64,000 nucleotides of DNA from Glomus cerebriforme (lineage: Eukaryota > Glomeromycota > Glomeromycetes > Glomerales > Glomeraceae): the NCBI GenBank assembly GCA_003550305.1, contig QKYT01000072.1, forward strand, positions 153,089 to 217,088, read 5' to 3'. The position numbers and the translations under genes were made by a program. The notes beneath the pieces were generated by a model, which had not been told where the DNA came from, searched no databases, and saw only the letters and a list, made by a program, of their open reading frames with translations. This document shows, piece after piece, positions 1-13,146 of the stretch (position 1 is its first letter; every line of letters starts with the position of its first letter).

Positions 1-1138
1 AAAACCTGAAAAAAAAATTCCCTTTTAAAAATAACAGATAACAACCCATTTTGACAAACAACAAGTTTTTTAACAATAGTAGTAACAAAAATACAAGAAT
101 TTGAAAAAAAAATTGGACAATTCAACTTTCAATTTTCATTATCGTTTCAAATCAAGTTTTTTTTCAATTATATTCTCACACTTTTTTTTTTTTTAAAAAA
201 AAATACATAAATATAATCAATTAAAAGACGTTTAATCTTTCATTTTTTTTTTCGATTTTTTTTTTTTTCCACAAAAGAAAAAAAAACATTCAGGGTTCTT
301 TATTAACTGCTTATTTATTTACCTTTTATTATTATTATTATTATTCAAATCAAAAAAGAAAAACGGTGTTTTTACTGAAAGAGTTCCAAGTTTTCCGAAA
401 AAGGCTTTTTTTTTGTTTATACTAACCGAACGAATTATCAGCCATAAATTGTACAATCCCTTTTTTCTTTGCTGAAAAAAAAAAGCTCCGGGTGAAAGAA
501 TATAAACATCATCCTGTCGATCTTCTTTTAAACTTTTTAAAAAAGAACCGAAAAGAACAAGGTAAATATTATTATTTCTTTTATAAAATAAAAAAAAATA
601 CAATTGAAAAAAAAAATCGAATGTGTAAAAGGGGACGATTATTTTTTTTTAAAAATATTCATATGATCGCTTAAATATTTAATTAAAAATTAACAACAAT
701 AACAACAATATATTATATATATAATATATATTATATATATGTTATTAAGTTTTTACTTTACTCAATATATATATATATATATATATATTTTTACAGTAAA
801 AAAACACTATAGAACAAAAAATCGTAGATTCAAACACAAATGACCCAAAACAGTTAATGAATAAAAAATATATATATATATATACAATTTGGTAGAAATT
901 TTTTTTTTTTCTCTAATCCGAGAAATACCATTTTCCTCCTTTTATTAAATCAACGACTTTTTTTTTGTCTAAAAATAATTTTTTCTCGTTTCCTTTTTGT
1001 TAAAAATTTTCTTTCTGTTAACAAAAAAAAATTGTTTGTAACGATTGTCATCTAATATAATTTATCAAATCTCATTTTTTCCAATTTTATATAGTTTACC
1101 TTTTTAAAACCTTTTTTACAATCTCTTTTTAAACTACA
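1..1138. other. Low-complexity upstream region of the zinc-finger gene
   Basis: This stretch is almost entirely A/T, with long T and A runs and (AT)n tracts around 715-745, 762-788 and 866-884. No protein homology or RNA gene is visible. It presumably holds the promoter and 5' UTR of the zinc-finger gene starting at 1139; the 60 bases before the ATG are T-rich. Short open frames here are Phe/Lys/Asn-rich translations of homopolymers and are not credible genes. Confidence 0.6.
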
Positions 1139-1525
1139 ATGGAACAACAACATCATCATCATCGACATAATTCTTACTTATCACCATCGGAAGAAGTTTC
1201 AATGTATCATCAAATGAATTTTGAATTAACTCAAATAAAATGTCAACAACAACAACAGCAACAACAACAAAAAAATAATAATATTCTATCTTCACCTACT
1301 TCTCGAGAACAAGTTTCTCAATTACGTAAATCTTTTGGATCTGAATTAACAAATAATCATTCTTCTTTTCATCATCGATCAAATAATATTCAACAACAAC
1401 GATATATTTTACCATCAAATATGTCGTCATCTCATCCACTTCGTTATATATCTTCAAATGAATATTCTACTGCGCCACAACCTTCAAATTCTTCATATAT
1501 TCATCATATTCAAAAATCACAAACC

Positions 1526-1567
<42 letters not shown>

Positions 1568-2792
1568 CCATCATCATCATTACAAGATATAGTATTATAT
1601 CCTGATGGTTCTCAACATCATCATCATAACTTACCAATGTTTCCTTCTCCTTCAACCGTTGCAACAAGTCAACAGTTAAAACCTTCTATATCTTCTTCTC
1701 AAGATAAATTTTATTCTACTCAACAAAAATTATCTGGTCCTACTCCTCCATTAACTCCTCCTGGTTATTATCGTACCGTAAAAAAGAAATCTTCCACTTC
1801 TTTGATTGTGAAAAAATCTGATGGTGCTGTAGTAAGTTTGTTAAATGATGATGATGATGATTCTTCTACTATTTCTTCCGCTTTAAGTCCTCCTTTGGCG
1901 CATGTACAAGACTTATCTTCCTTCAGAAGAAAACGATCAATTACTACTGAAGAACCGTTTGTACAACGTAAAAACCAGAGTAATAATAATTCATCAACAA
2001 CAAATTCGGTTAACGGTAATAAACGCAAATATATTTGTACTTATCCGAATTGTGGAAAGGGTTTTACTACAAGGTATGTTTATGTTCATTAACTATTTCA
2101 TTTTTGTACACCCCCGAAATTAATGATTTGTAATATTGAGTAATGATTATCTAATCAAAAGTTTGTTGATCTTTTTTTTTTTTTTAAATTATTAATATAG
2201 TGGACATTTAGCTAGACATAATAGAATACATACGGGTGAAAAGAATTTCCAATGTTTAATGCCAGGATGTACATCAAAATTTTCAAGACAAGATAATATG
2301 ATGCAACATTATCGTACTCATTTATCTGTAAAGAGTCGTAGAAGTTCGAAAGCTGCTAGTTCTCTACATCATCAATCAACACATCGTACACCAATTTTAC
2401 AAGAACCTCACTCAAAAAGGGTGAAGCGATTAGTTAATAATAATAATATTCTTAATAATATTAACAATAATAATAATATTACTTGTAATACGAATATTTC
2501 TTTGATGTTACCTCCAACACCATTAACTACTCCTACTTCAACCTCAGTTAATGGTTATAATTTTGTTTCGGATGGTAATGATACTTCTTTACCACCTGTA
2601 CGTTCAATAATTCCTGAATCCGAACAAGTGGTGTTACCTCCAATTCGTACTTTGGCTCCTCCAATATCATCGGCTCAACCAATGACATCGCATCGTATTG
2701 AATTAAATAATAGTCCACATTTAATGAGAAGTGGTCAACAACAACGAAATGAATTTCAATTAACAAATCATTACGTTAGTATAGTGGGTTGA
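1139..2792 (+). CDS. Nrg1-like C2H2 zinc-finger transcription factor
   Basis: Two exons, 1139-2073 and 2201-2792, joined by a 127-bp GTATGT...TAG intron give 508 residues with an intact frame. The intron falls inside the first zinc finger, so the finger is complete only after splicing. The fingers are CTYPNCGKGF...SGHLARHNRIH and CLMPGCTSKFSRQDNMMQHYRTH, with the linker HTGEKN. The phrases SGHLARHNRIHTGE and FSRQDN..QHYRTH are characteristic of the fungal Nrg1/Nrg2 repressor family (established knowledge), which acts in the nucleus on glucose- and stress-regulated promoters. The roughly 310 residues before the fingers are disordered, with His, Gln and Ser runs and an Asp run near residue 240. 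The C-terminus holds Asn runs and Pro-rich LPPI/LPPV repeats. The targets of this protein cannot be read from sequence. Confidence 0.85.
1528..1569 (+). repeat. (TCA)n microsatellite encoding poly-Ser
   Basis: A run of about 13 TCA codons lies inside the zinc-finger coding region and encodes a serine tract, with CAT and CAA runs nearby encoding His and Gln tracts. Being trinucleotide, length changes would keep the frame; such tracts commonly vary between strains (general knowledge). Confidence 0.75.
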
Positions 2793-4012
2793 TTTTTTGA
2801 CACACGTTTATTGCGTTTATTATGTTTATTTCTTTCTATTTTTCTCCCCCCTTTTCCCCTTTTTTAGCAATTTGTAATATAAAATTTTTTTTTTTTTTCT
2901 TTTTATTTGTAATTAGTTTTTTTTTAATTTCCCCCCTTTGTCGATTTCTTTCTTTTTTTTTTCTTTTTCTTTTTTTTTTAATGCTTGACCGAAATTTTTT
3001 TTGATGAATGTTTAAATTTTTCACATGAAACAATCAACAAAAAACAAATATTATAAACAATTAAATTAAAATATATATTATATATATATATTTTCAAAAA
3101 AAAGAAACATTATTTGTTTGATTTTATTGTAATTTTTATTATTATTATTATTGATCTTTTTTTCTTTATTCTTTTTTTTTTTTGTTTTTTTTTGCACATT
3201 AATATTTTATAAGAAAAAGAATTTTTTTTTTCTTTCAAATTTGAATTTGAACGAAATAATAATAATAGCATAAAAAAATTTTTTTCAACCAGAATGATTT
3301 GAGAATTTTTTTTTTTTTTTTTATTTTTTTTTTTTTGCAAAAAAAAAAATGAAATAATTTTTTTTTTAGAAAAAAATTTCTTTTAAAAGAAAAAAACGAG
3401 ATAAAAAAACAATGAATTAATAACATACAACATAAATTTATAAATACATATATACACGTATATAATACATATAACATATTCTTTGCATCATTACTTTTTT
3501 ATTTTTTTTTATTTTTATTTTTTATTTTTTTAATATTTTCCTTTTTTTTCATAAATTTCTCGATTTTTTTCTTTCATAAATACCAAACCCCTAATTTGTA
3601 CATTCTAATTATATTTTATTTTATTTATTTTTAAAGACCTTAAATTTTTCTTTTTATTTTTTCTTGCTAAAAAAAATTTTAAAAGCTGCGCTTTTAATAA
3701 AGAATTGAAAATGATTTTTTTTTTTTAATATAATTTTTGTTGAATTGTTATAAACAATCGCTCATATCTTTAATGTCAAGATTAAGGCCGACATTATGTA
3801 TAAATATCAAGCCGAAAAAGGTAAATTTGTATAAACATCACATGATAAACAAAAAAAAGGAAGAGTTTATATTACTGTTAAATTGTTATACATGAATGTC
3901 ATTTATATAAACTTTACAATATGATATGGATACAATTTCTCAAAGGTACCAATAATGATATTGAAACATTTCAAAGGCAACATACTAGACACATCCTCTT
4001 CAAAAAAGACTA
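2793..4012. other. Intergenic, T-rich, between convergent genes
   Basis: This stretch lies between the ends of the zinc-finger gene (+) and DDB1 (-). It consists of T-rich runs with a small TTATTA microsatellite near 3137 and (AT)n near 3070. No gene or structured RNA is recognisable. It presumably contains both 3' UTRs and polyadenylation signals. Confidence 0.6.
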
Positions 4013-7000
4013 TTAATGTATTCTCGTATATTCTTCTACTATCTTCAATAAATCATCCACTTTTATACCTAATGTTCCAGCAATTTCTGCCATATCTTTA
4101 CGAGGTAAATCTAGAAAAGATTCTATCAAATCGCCATCAACAAAATCTCGTACTTCACGCGATCGATATTCATTCTGAAAAATTCTCCACCTTTATATAA
4201 AGTTCATCAAGGTTAAGGATAAAAAAAAAAAAAAAAAGAACCCACCTACTTTTCTAAATAATAATAATAAAGGATACTCAGAATGTGTTAATCCGCCAAT
4301 AGGACCAATAGTTTTGTCTATGCAACGTTCCAACTTTTGTAAAAAGTTAAACCTTTCTTCTGATATGGTTGCAATGACACCAATAGCACCGGAAACTGTA
4401 CAAAATAATAAAGTATTTGAAGCAATAGGTTCAATATCTGGGTTATTCATGGCCAAAGATCCTAATTTATAATATATAAGTATTTTTTGTTAGCCTTTAC
4501 TTAAAAAAAGTGTATATGTATATTTCTTAATAACAAAAAAAAAAAATAATCAAACCATGTCGTATTCGATTTATTTGATCACCCAAATGAAATGCACCCA
4601 CTTCTTCCAATTTTTTTCTTTCTTCCTCATCTGTTGAATCAGAATTCTTTCTAAGCGTAAAAAGGTTGTGATCTGCATCAGAAGCTATAAATTCTTCATC
4701 ATCAAGAGCTTCGATTGCCAATAACCAATTTTGATTATAATCTTTAGCTATTAATTCTAACATCTTCTCTCCTTTTTCCGATTCTTTAAATGCTAACAGA
4801 GTAACAGATCGCATTAAATCACCAACTATTACGAAATGACCTCGTGCGACAACGTGCAATGCCATAGTAAGATCTTGGTAATCGCAAACTTCTGTCAATT
4901 GTTCTTCTCCTTCTTCAGGATTCCATTCCAAAACAATCACCTAATATTGGATTTTATAATGGGCAATTATTATTAATTAATAAAGATAAAAAAATGTGAA
5001 TCACAATTATAAAATAATCTACCTTAGAATTTATACCCGCCAATAATTTACCATTAAACGGTGCGCACGTGAAAACTGCACCTCTCACTTCTTTTTGATG
5101 AACTGGTCTTAATTTAGGTGTATGTTCAGCTTTTTTATCCACGTGAAATACAAGAATTCTGCCTCTTGACACGTCAGATTCATTTGGATAAACAAATGAA
5201 GTTCCAATAACATAATATTCTGGTGCTGTTTCTCTTTCTTGATCGAATTTTACAGAAGTAAGACAGGTAACCAATTCATGTTGTAACATTTGGAACCAAT
5301 CGTAAACTTTTTTTTTTTTAAAAAAAAAAAAAAAGTTAATATTTTTAAATATAATTGATTATTCGTCATGAAATTTCATAATCTATGATTTGCTTACATT
5401 CAAACGATTGATCATCCAAAATCTTGAAAAATGATAGATGTTCTTGTATACCAGTTTCAGGGTCGGGTACTGGTCTTGTTGTCAAAATTCCGAGAGTATT
5501 ACTGTATTCTTGATGAAATATACGACGAGGCATTTCATTGAGGGGTATTGTCCTAATGTGAAGCTTTTGTATTTCATCAATGCTGCCAATAGTTAAACCT
5601 TCTTCATGCGTGATAACCAATGATGTTGCCATAGGTGTAGGTCGGAAAGGACACATATATGTCACGTCCTTTAGAGTTTTAGGATAGAAAATTGAATCAA
5701 AAAAACAACCAAATACTTAAATAAACAATAAAAAACAAAATTTAACTTATTTACTTTTGTATTGACATTAGAATAAAGTAATTTTTTGTTGCTACTATAA
5801 ATTACTGTTGGTCTATCTGAAGCAGCAAAAACATGATTCATTCCATTTGATGTGAATGATGTTAACATTATAGGTTGTGTACCAAGAGAAAGTTGTTTCT
5901 TCTCTGATAATCGACCTGTTTCTGGGGTGAAAATAAAATGAAACAATTGTCCATCACCTAATGCAGCTATGAGGTAATGGTTATACTCAAAAGTTGTTAA
6001 TAATACAGAACGAGTAATTGCCGTGCCTTCAAGAGGTTGATTTGCTATTATTTCTAAGGTAGGCAACCTCAATATCTGCACGCCAATTATGGTCCAAAGA
6101 CCTACGGCAACTACCGTAGAATTTATAGGTTTATTTATATCTAATGGACTAATATTAACGCATGAAATTTCGTATTCTAATCTCGTTGATCTGAATTGGA
6201 TTGATTATAAGATTAAACCAATTGAAAATTATAAAAATAATTATATATATTTTTACTTACTTTATTTCCACGAGATCTAACCCTTTTATCTCAAAATATA
6301 CCAAGTTTCCGCCACCAAGTGCTACAATTACTTGGGTAGGATTTATATCAGCAACAGTAATTTTGCTTAAGGCTGGAGGATTCCACTCTGAAGTGACTCT
6401 CTGATTATTTAAATCAATCAATCTTACACTAGTCTCAGTAACCTTATATTTAAATCAAATTTTTACGATTAATCCGAGTAAAAAAAAAAAAAAAAAAAAA
6501 AAAAGTATTCTTTGACTTTAACGTACTTGTGCAAGTAAATTTCCAACTATATTGGCGGTTGCTATAGTGGGATGACTCATATCAAATCCACAATATTGGT
6601 CTATTTCTTCTAATTCTTCGCCTTGTGATAATTTTAAAATACGTGTTTCTCCAATAAAAGAGATAACCAACATATCATCATAACTAAAAATAATTACAAT
6701 TAAATTCGTATTTTCAACAAATAAAAATAAACGAAACGTTTCGCACATAATTAATACATACTCAGCATCAAAATGTGGACGTAAAGACCAAATACCATTT
6801 ATTCCAGACATATCAAGCGTTGCCTGAACCGTAATGCCAACACCATTACGAATAATTCGTAACGACCCATCTCTTGAACCACCTGAACAAGTAATAACTT
6901 GACCCTATATTTTACGATAATAAAATTTAAATTTAAATGTGAATGAATTAAACAATCAAAGATTCTACTTTAACAATGAAAATCTATCAGACTTATAAAT

Positions 7001-8931
7001 TCATACTTGTCCCTGTCGTTCCAAATTTACTACACAAAAATCTTGTATCGGCGACAAGTTGATAAATTTTTCAAGTATATCTAATAAGAAGCCTTGCTCA
7101 TTCTTGTCTTGTCGTAATCTTATTAATTGTGAATCGCCAAAATGCGATCCAACAAAAACATAACTATGGTCAAGATAAAGAAGACTTGATGGTACTGAAA
7201 TCTGTAATTATTAATATATCAGTTAATTATGATATATATGATAAAATAAAACATCAATATTAAATTCATCCTTTTTACCTTTCCAAGAAAATGCGTATAT
7301 AAATCTCCTGTATCAGGCAATACAATCAAAATAAGTTGTCCAAATACATCACCAATCAAATATCTTGATCCGTCATCGTCAACAGCCGCAATTCTTATTA
7401 AAAGAAAGTTTCCCAAAAAAATATAAATTTAATATCTAATATATATAGTCTTGTTGATGATCGCATTAACAAATTCATTTGAGTTATATCGGTGTGACTA
7501 AACCAATCACATTAAGGTTGGATTCATTTTACCCTCAAATCACATTTGGATTGAGTCTGGGGTTGGACTTATAATAAAAATATCTATTAACTCTTGATTA
7601 AATACATTATGAGGCCCCTAACCGTTCCGACCAAACTCAAATAAATCTGTGAAGTACTATATTAAACTTCTACTCGTCTGAAGTCGAAACTTAATCACCG
7701 AAAATCTTTTACGGAAATTTTAATGAAGAGCCAATTCTAATTACTAAGGTATTAATGTCTTGCGTATTTGTTATGACTAAAATATATTCTAATCAAATAA
7801 TATAAATGAAATTTTACCCTCTTGCCGCAGTTGGGAATTCCAAATCAATTTGTCGAGGTTTAAAATCACCATCATAATATACGATGGTTTTTGATTGTAC
7901 AATTAAAAATCCACCTGAAAAATTATACCGCGTTAATAAAATTAATTCTGCGATTATAACTTACGAATTTTCACAACAAACCTTTAGGAACAGAAACTAA
8001 TAAATTTGACGTATCATCAATATTAGTCAGTTTCCAAGGACTATCTACACATTCTTTCTCTTTAAGATTTATTCTATAAGTTTTGATATGACATTGTTCT
8101 TTTGAGTCTTCATATAAAATAGCAATTGTAGGTAATTCCGTGTTGTGTAATAAAACCATTGATCGAATCAATAATTCCTTTAATCTATATTCAATATATC
8201 AATTTAAATTTATTAAACTTTAACTTTGCTGAACAAATTTAATAGAATAATCAAACCTTAAGTTAAATGGTTTCTGGATGGTTCCAACAGGTTGAATATT
8301 TCTTGATTCTCTTCGGATTTGCTGAGAACTTTTAGTCAATTGCTGTTTTTGCTTCCCAGAACTCGTCACCATTGGCATTACTGTTAATAGTCCTTGATAC
8401 GCATATAATCCAATCATTCTACAGCTAGGATCCATTGCGGAAAGAACTCCCAATTCTGCAGGTCTTCCGACTCGATTTTTAAAATTTCCCGTTGCTTCAG
8501 AAATTAGTTTTTGATTTTCAACATCATAAGAAAGAACAAAATATTGATATCGAGCAGTTGCAACAAAAAGAAGATCCGTTGTACGTCCCTATAACAAATC
8601 AAAGATCAATCAATTCTACACATTCTTAAATATGGAAATCTTGATAACATACCCGCGGTCTATACACTTCCATGGCGGAAATTCTAGCATAAACAGGTAA
8701 GTCCATAAACAATTTTAACCCATTTGGTACGAGTGTGTAAAATTCTAAGCGTGTCGTCTTACTTTTAATGCGAATAATATATTTATATCAGTAAGTAATA
8801 GTTTTATAACATGAAACTCTAAGTAAAACTTACTTTAAAATCAAATTTGTTTCATCGGGAGCAGAAAAACTTGCTCTCACGGAAGAGACAACTGTACTAG
8901 GTTTATGAGCAGTGACCACGTAATTATACAT
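4013..8931 (-). CDS. DDB1: DNA damage-binding protein 1 (DDB1), CUL4 adaptor
   Basis: This is a multi-exon minus-strand gene. It starts at 8929-8931 with MYNYVVTAHKPSTVVSS and stops at 4013-4015 after DDLLKIVEEYTRIH; both ends match DDB1 family ends closely. Internal exons carry typical beta-propeller stretches, among them GSRYLIGDVFGQL, GINGIWSLRP, SDRPTVIYSSN, TIGSIDEIQKLHIRT, VPLN-type propeller strands, GDLMRSVTLLAFK and DEEERKKLEEVGAFHLGDQ. Introns are mostly 50-100 bp; one near 7391-7817 is about 0.4 kb. The family is about 1,100 residues, made of three WD-like propellers plus a C-terminal helical domain. It links CUL4 ubiquitin ligase to DCAF substrate receptors in the nucleus and acts in repair and replication (family knowledge). 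No break was seen in the exons I followed. Exact exon borders were not all checked. Confidence 0.93.
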
Positions 8932-8960
8932 TATGCAAAGTGTTTTTGTAAAGTAAATTG

Positions 8961-8976
8961 AGACCCGCGCGGGTCT
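8961..8976. promoter_or_regulatory. 16-bp perfect palindrome upstream of DDB1
   Basis: AGACCCGCGCGGGTCT is a perfect palindrome and one of the few G+C-rich patches nearby. It lies 30 bp upstream of the DDB1 start codon, and a CACGTG E-box core follows at about 8991. It could be a binding site for a dimeric factor or a 5' UTR hairpin. The role is inferred from position and symmetry only. Confidence 0.45.
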
Positions 8977-9095
8977 TTTTGTGATTCTAGCACGTGATTA
9001 TATGTAGGTAATCGGAAATTGATTATTACATAATATGACAGAAAAATTTCCCAAATCTGATTGGTCCATAATGTAAAAATTTGCACGTCTGAAAT

Positions 9096-9498
9096 CTGTG
9101 CCGGGTTTGTGGCGCAATATTCAAAAAAATACATAACAATTTTTTTCTTTGTCATAAAGCTTTTAAATTTTTACTGTAGATGTAATTTCGGCTGCTCTGC
9201 AAGTTTACTTATGCTTTGGAAGGAGTTTTAAAATGCCATTTTTGACTTTACATATAAATGATTGATTTTACCATCTTTGCCGATTATTTCCAAAAATGGA
9301 TTTGACGAAAATAAAATTTTTGTCAAATAAGTCAATAATGATATTTAAAACTGCTTTTAACACTCTAAGTAAACTTGCAGAGCAGCCGAAATTAGGTATA
9401 TTTAGTAACTTTTAAAGGCTATATTTTAATATAAAAAAATTTCTTTTTATGATTTTTTGTTGCGCCACATCGGTTAGCTGCGTCACAACCTGGCACAG
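9096..9498. mobile_element. Foldback/MITE-like inverted-repeat element
   Basis: The ends are inverted: CTGTGCCGGGTTTGTGGCGC at the left, and the complement of CTGTGCCAGGTTGTGACGCA at the right. An inner pair of arms of about 29 bp (9184-9212 and 9368-9396) matches perfectly and contains TTTCGGCTGCTCTGCAAG. It has no coding capacity. Similarity between the arms may extend some 30 bp further out on both sides. No clear target-site duplication was found, so the exact limits are uncertain. It sits in the DDB1-SIR2 intergenic region, just upstream of DDB1. Confidence 0.7.
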
Positions 9499-9949
9499 AC
9501 AGAACATGCTAAAATTTATTGGCTTTTTGCTTATAAAAAATTTACATTATAAAAAATTTTCTTGTACAAACCAATTTTTAAAAATATATATATATAACAG
9601 TTCTTAAATTTATAACGAAAAAAAAAAATAAATCAAAACAAAGTTGTGTTTAATAAAAAATCTATTAATCCTGATTTGGTTGTAATTATAATTATACCTA
9701 AAAAAATAATACAAAAGACAGAACTTGACCTGTTGCATAACTTATTAATTGCACAATCGATTGTTCTAATAAAGTATAATACGAAAAATGAGAAATTTAA
9801 GAAACAGAAATGATTTCTATTGTATTTGTGCCAGTGAATTCTGTATAAATAGTATTAATTCAAGTGTATATATTGTGTGTTCACTAACAAAATGTACGTG
9901 CGGACCTAAACGTAAAGGTTATATAAGATAATTTGACGTAACAGATCAG

Positions 9950-12591
9950 TCATGTATCTAAATGAGACAAGGTAGTCCGTCCTACTATATTATTACTTTT
10001 TACTGTATTTTCATTTTCCTCGCTTTCATCTCTAATTTCCACTTTGTTTTTTCCTTGAACGCTTAATTTTTCAATGCTTGTTGTCCTTACACCAAGTCCA
10101 GCCAAATCTCCTTGTTTCACTACCGCTCCCTCAAATAAATAAATGTGTGGATCTAAGAATCGTTTTGATTCAGATTTTTTACACGAGGACGAACCACCAG
10201 GTAGTTTTTCATGAAATAACTCCCATCCAAGCATTCTACAAAGTTCAGGAATTATAATATCACAATCACCAAGAAGCTGCACATCGAACTGCATGTGTTT
10301 GATGGGTGTTCGATTGATAACAATCTGAGGAACGCGATGAGGAATTTGACCTATTATAAAGATTAATTATTAGAAATTAAGCATATATAAAAAATATTTC
10401 TCCGACTATTCATTCTAGATTGGTAATTTTCGCTATAACTATAGTAGCCTCTTAGTTTCACAGTTTCACAACAGTCATGAAAAGCTGTGGTTGAATTACT
10501 GTCCCTGCTAGTTTTTATATATAAGGTTAAATTCATAATTAATATACTAAATACTAACCCATTATTTCGCTAACGGGAGCAACCTTTAAGCTACTTCCCA
10601 TCACAATCAGAAGATCAACTTTTTCTCGATCTCTAGGAAATGACCGATCAAACTCTGGAGGAAGTTTTTCGCCAAAAAATACTATATCAGGTTTCATTAT
10701 AGCGACACTTTCTCCTATATAACCGTCTTCGTCATCAGTGGTAATACATTTAGGACAATACGGCACTCGTTGATTTAGAATGTCATCTTTGATATCATTG
10801 CCATCTACTTTGTATCCACACACAATACAACTTGCAGTTACAAAAGATCCTATATTTTGTAAAGAAAAAGAGGTTTAAAACTTTATCCTAATATTTATTG
10901 TAATATATTTATTGAAATATAATACCATGACATTGTAAAACATTTTTAATTCCAGCAGCTTGTTCAAGTGTATCAATATTTTGTGTATAATTTCTCAAGA
11001 GTTTTCCCTTTTCCTCTAATAGTTTTACAAAATAATGTGAGGGTGAAGGTGTAAAATTGCTGGGATAAATTTCCTGTATATATTAATTATGATACGTATA
11101 TTAAAAAAAAAAAATTAAAATATAAACTATTACATGAATAGCCAAAAATATGAAATAATAACCTTTGCAAATGAATAAAAGACTTCGGGACAATCTCTAA
11201 AATAATTGATATCAAACATATCTTGTGGATCATCCAGGTCAAATTCAGATAACCTAGAATAAATACCATTTTCTGATCGAAAATCAGGAATACCACATGA
11301 CACAGAAACCTGATCATTTTCATCATATATTAATAACATGTTATGAAGAAATTATTTTTTTTTTTCCGACAAATAAAAATATTACACACCCCTGCACCTG
11401 TCAAAACCATAATGTTTTTTGATTCTCGTAATAATTCGATAACTTCCTCTAAAGTATTGACATTAGGTAATTTTTTACGTTGTCGAAGAAACTTTTGCAC
11501 GACTTTACTAAGAACTTGAATTAATTGCACATCAGAAAAGTTTATTTTCCCCGGCTAAATCCAATAAAATCCCAGAAAAGTAATGAAGGCAATAATTCAA
11601 AATATGAGAATCCGAAAATTATTAAAAAAATTCAATATAAAATTATTCATCTTAACTAACCAATTTATAATCAAAGGCATAAAAAAGTTTTTGAAGAGAA
11701 ACTCCTTTTTCAAAGAAATATTCTTGAATAAAATTTTGTGTTCCTAAAATATATAAATATATACAAAAGTTTAGCGCATGTAATATTTAATCAGAAAAAA
11801 AAAAAATATTGCAAATAAAAAACCTTTCTCTCGAGCTTCCTGCTTATAAAATTCAACTTCGTCATCATCCAAAGGCGGAATATCTGTAATAAAACTCTCA
11901 TGTAAATTAAATCCATGTAGAAAAATTCTTGCATTATATACAATGAAATAAATAAATAATTAATTCTACTTAGATCTTCCTTTTCTATCGACAGTGCTTC
12001 ATCTTCATCAGCATTCTCATGATTCATTTGATCAATAATATCATCAATGGATGAATTCTCATCGCTACTATCGTTTACATGATCACCCTCGTTCCAATCT
12101 TCATCATCATCGTCGTCATCTTCCTCTTCTCTTTCAACAAAAATACGATGTTTCCCAGCCACATCTTCATCCGCCGATTTTAAATTGGGCCCCCCTTTAG
12201 AGCCTTCAATTATCTCAACAGCCTCTGGCTGCGATATGATTGAATTAAGAGTTCTTTCTATTATAGAATATTCTTGGGTAACTAAATTTTGATTTCTCGC
12301 TTCTAGACTAAGTTGTACAGTCCGTGTCGATGTTTGACACGGCCGAATTGTTTCGTCTGTTACGACGTAATGGTTATGATTAGCGGAATGTTCTGAAGAT
12401 GTGGTCAAATCTTCTTGATTTGAGAAATTAATGGTCTCAACAGTTGAAATTGTATATGTGTGTGAGGAAGAGAGTGTTGAAAAGCATGTCGGATACTGTG
12501 AATCGTGATCCGAATCACCCACTCGTATACGTTTAGGCGAACTCAGACCCGTAACTTCGGCAGAATTTTCTTCACGTCTTCTAGTAAGCAT
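9950..12591 (-). CDS. SIR2/SIRT1-class NAD-dependent protein deacetylase
   Basis: This multi-exon minus-strand gene stops at 9950-9952. I take the start at 12589-12591 ([13 protein letters not shown]); an in-frame upstream ATG at 12666 would add 25 mainly hydrophobic residues and is less likely for a nuclear protein. The N-terminal third is acidic and low complexity ([12 protein letters not shown] near residue 155). The sirtuin core has the NAD motifs [16 protein letters not shown] (joined across an intron) and [10 protein letters not shown], the catalytic His in QCHGSF, zinc-binding CIVC...CPKC pairs, and [16 protein letters not shown] and INRTPIKH. The combination matches class I Sir2/Hst1/SIRT1. 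The enzyme removes acetyl groups from histones and other proteins and serves in silencing (family knowledge). It shares a divergent intergenic region with the V-ATPase gene. Confidence 0.92.
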
Positions 12592-13146
12592 GTTGGTTAA
12601 CACTTTCTTTCTCAGAAAAAAACAAACATATAAATTTCCCAGTCCCAAAGTTGAGACTACTTGCAAAACGGTTCAAAGATGACGGCAATAACGAAAATGT
12701 CACGAAGGTGGACTCTTGGGGGGCAAGATCTATTAATGATGGAACGGGTTTGCACCTTAAGGTTTTTGAGAGAAAAATCTTTTGTTTTGCTGGATTTTTG
12801 TGACGTTGTTCTTATTAATGTAGGACGGAATTTCCTTTCCGTTTAATGATTGGTCAATAAACTTTAGATAGTCCTAGTCCTTGTGAACCGTGATCGGGGT
12901 GGGTTTATACTATAAAATGCTTGCAATCACCAACTATAAATTATTTTACCGCTAGGGTGGCATTAGAGGAGTGATCTGTAATAAAATCTGGTCAAATTTA
13001 TAAAATTGAAACTCCGGATTATCTACAAGATATTGTCGATTATTCGTGTAATCATCTTTCATCTCTAATCTAACATCTAGATTGACGCCAACTATATATA
13101 TCGAGATTTTTAACCTTAATCCGCTTTATCTTTTCATTTATTCACA
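12592..13146. promoter_or_regulatory. Divergent intergenic region SIR2 / VMA13
   Basis: This is 555 bp between two divergently transcribed genes. The part next to SIR2 has higher G+C than the rest and a short open frame (12661-12846, +) without recognisable homology. T-rich and CT-rich stretches (13110-13140) precede the VMA13 start. It presumably holds both promoters. Confidence 0.5.

Noticed and set aside
319..674. Overlapping small open frames on both strands
   Set aside because: They translate homopolymers (poly-Phe, poly-Lys, poly-Asn) and have no homology.
8931..9155. Open frame reading through the DDB1 start on the minus strand
   Set aside because: It stops before DDB1 sequence and overlaps the foldback element; DDB1 begins at its own conserved MYNYVVTA.
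12661..12846. 61-codon open frame in the SIR2/VMA13 spacer
   Set aside because: No homology, and it overlaps the probable SIR2 5' UTR on the opposite strand.
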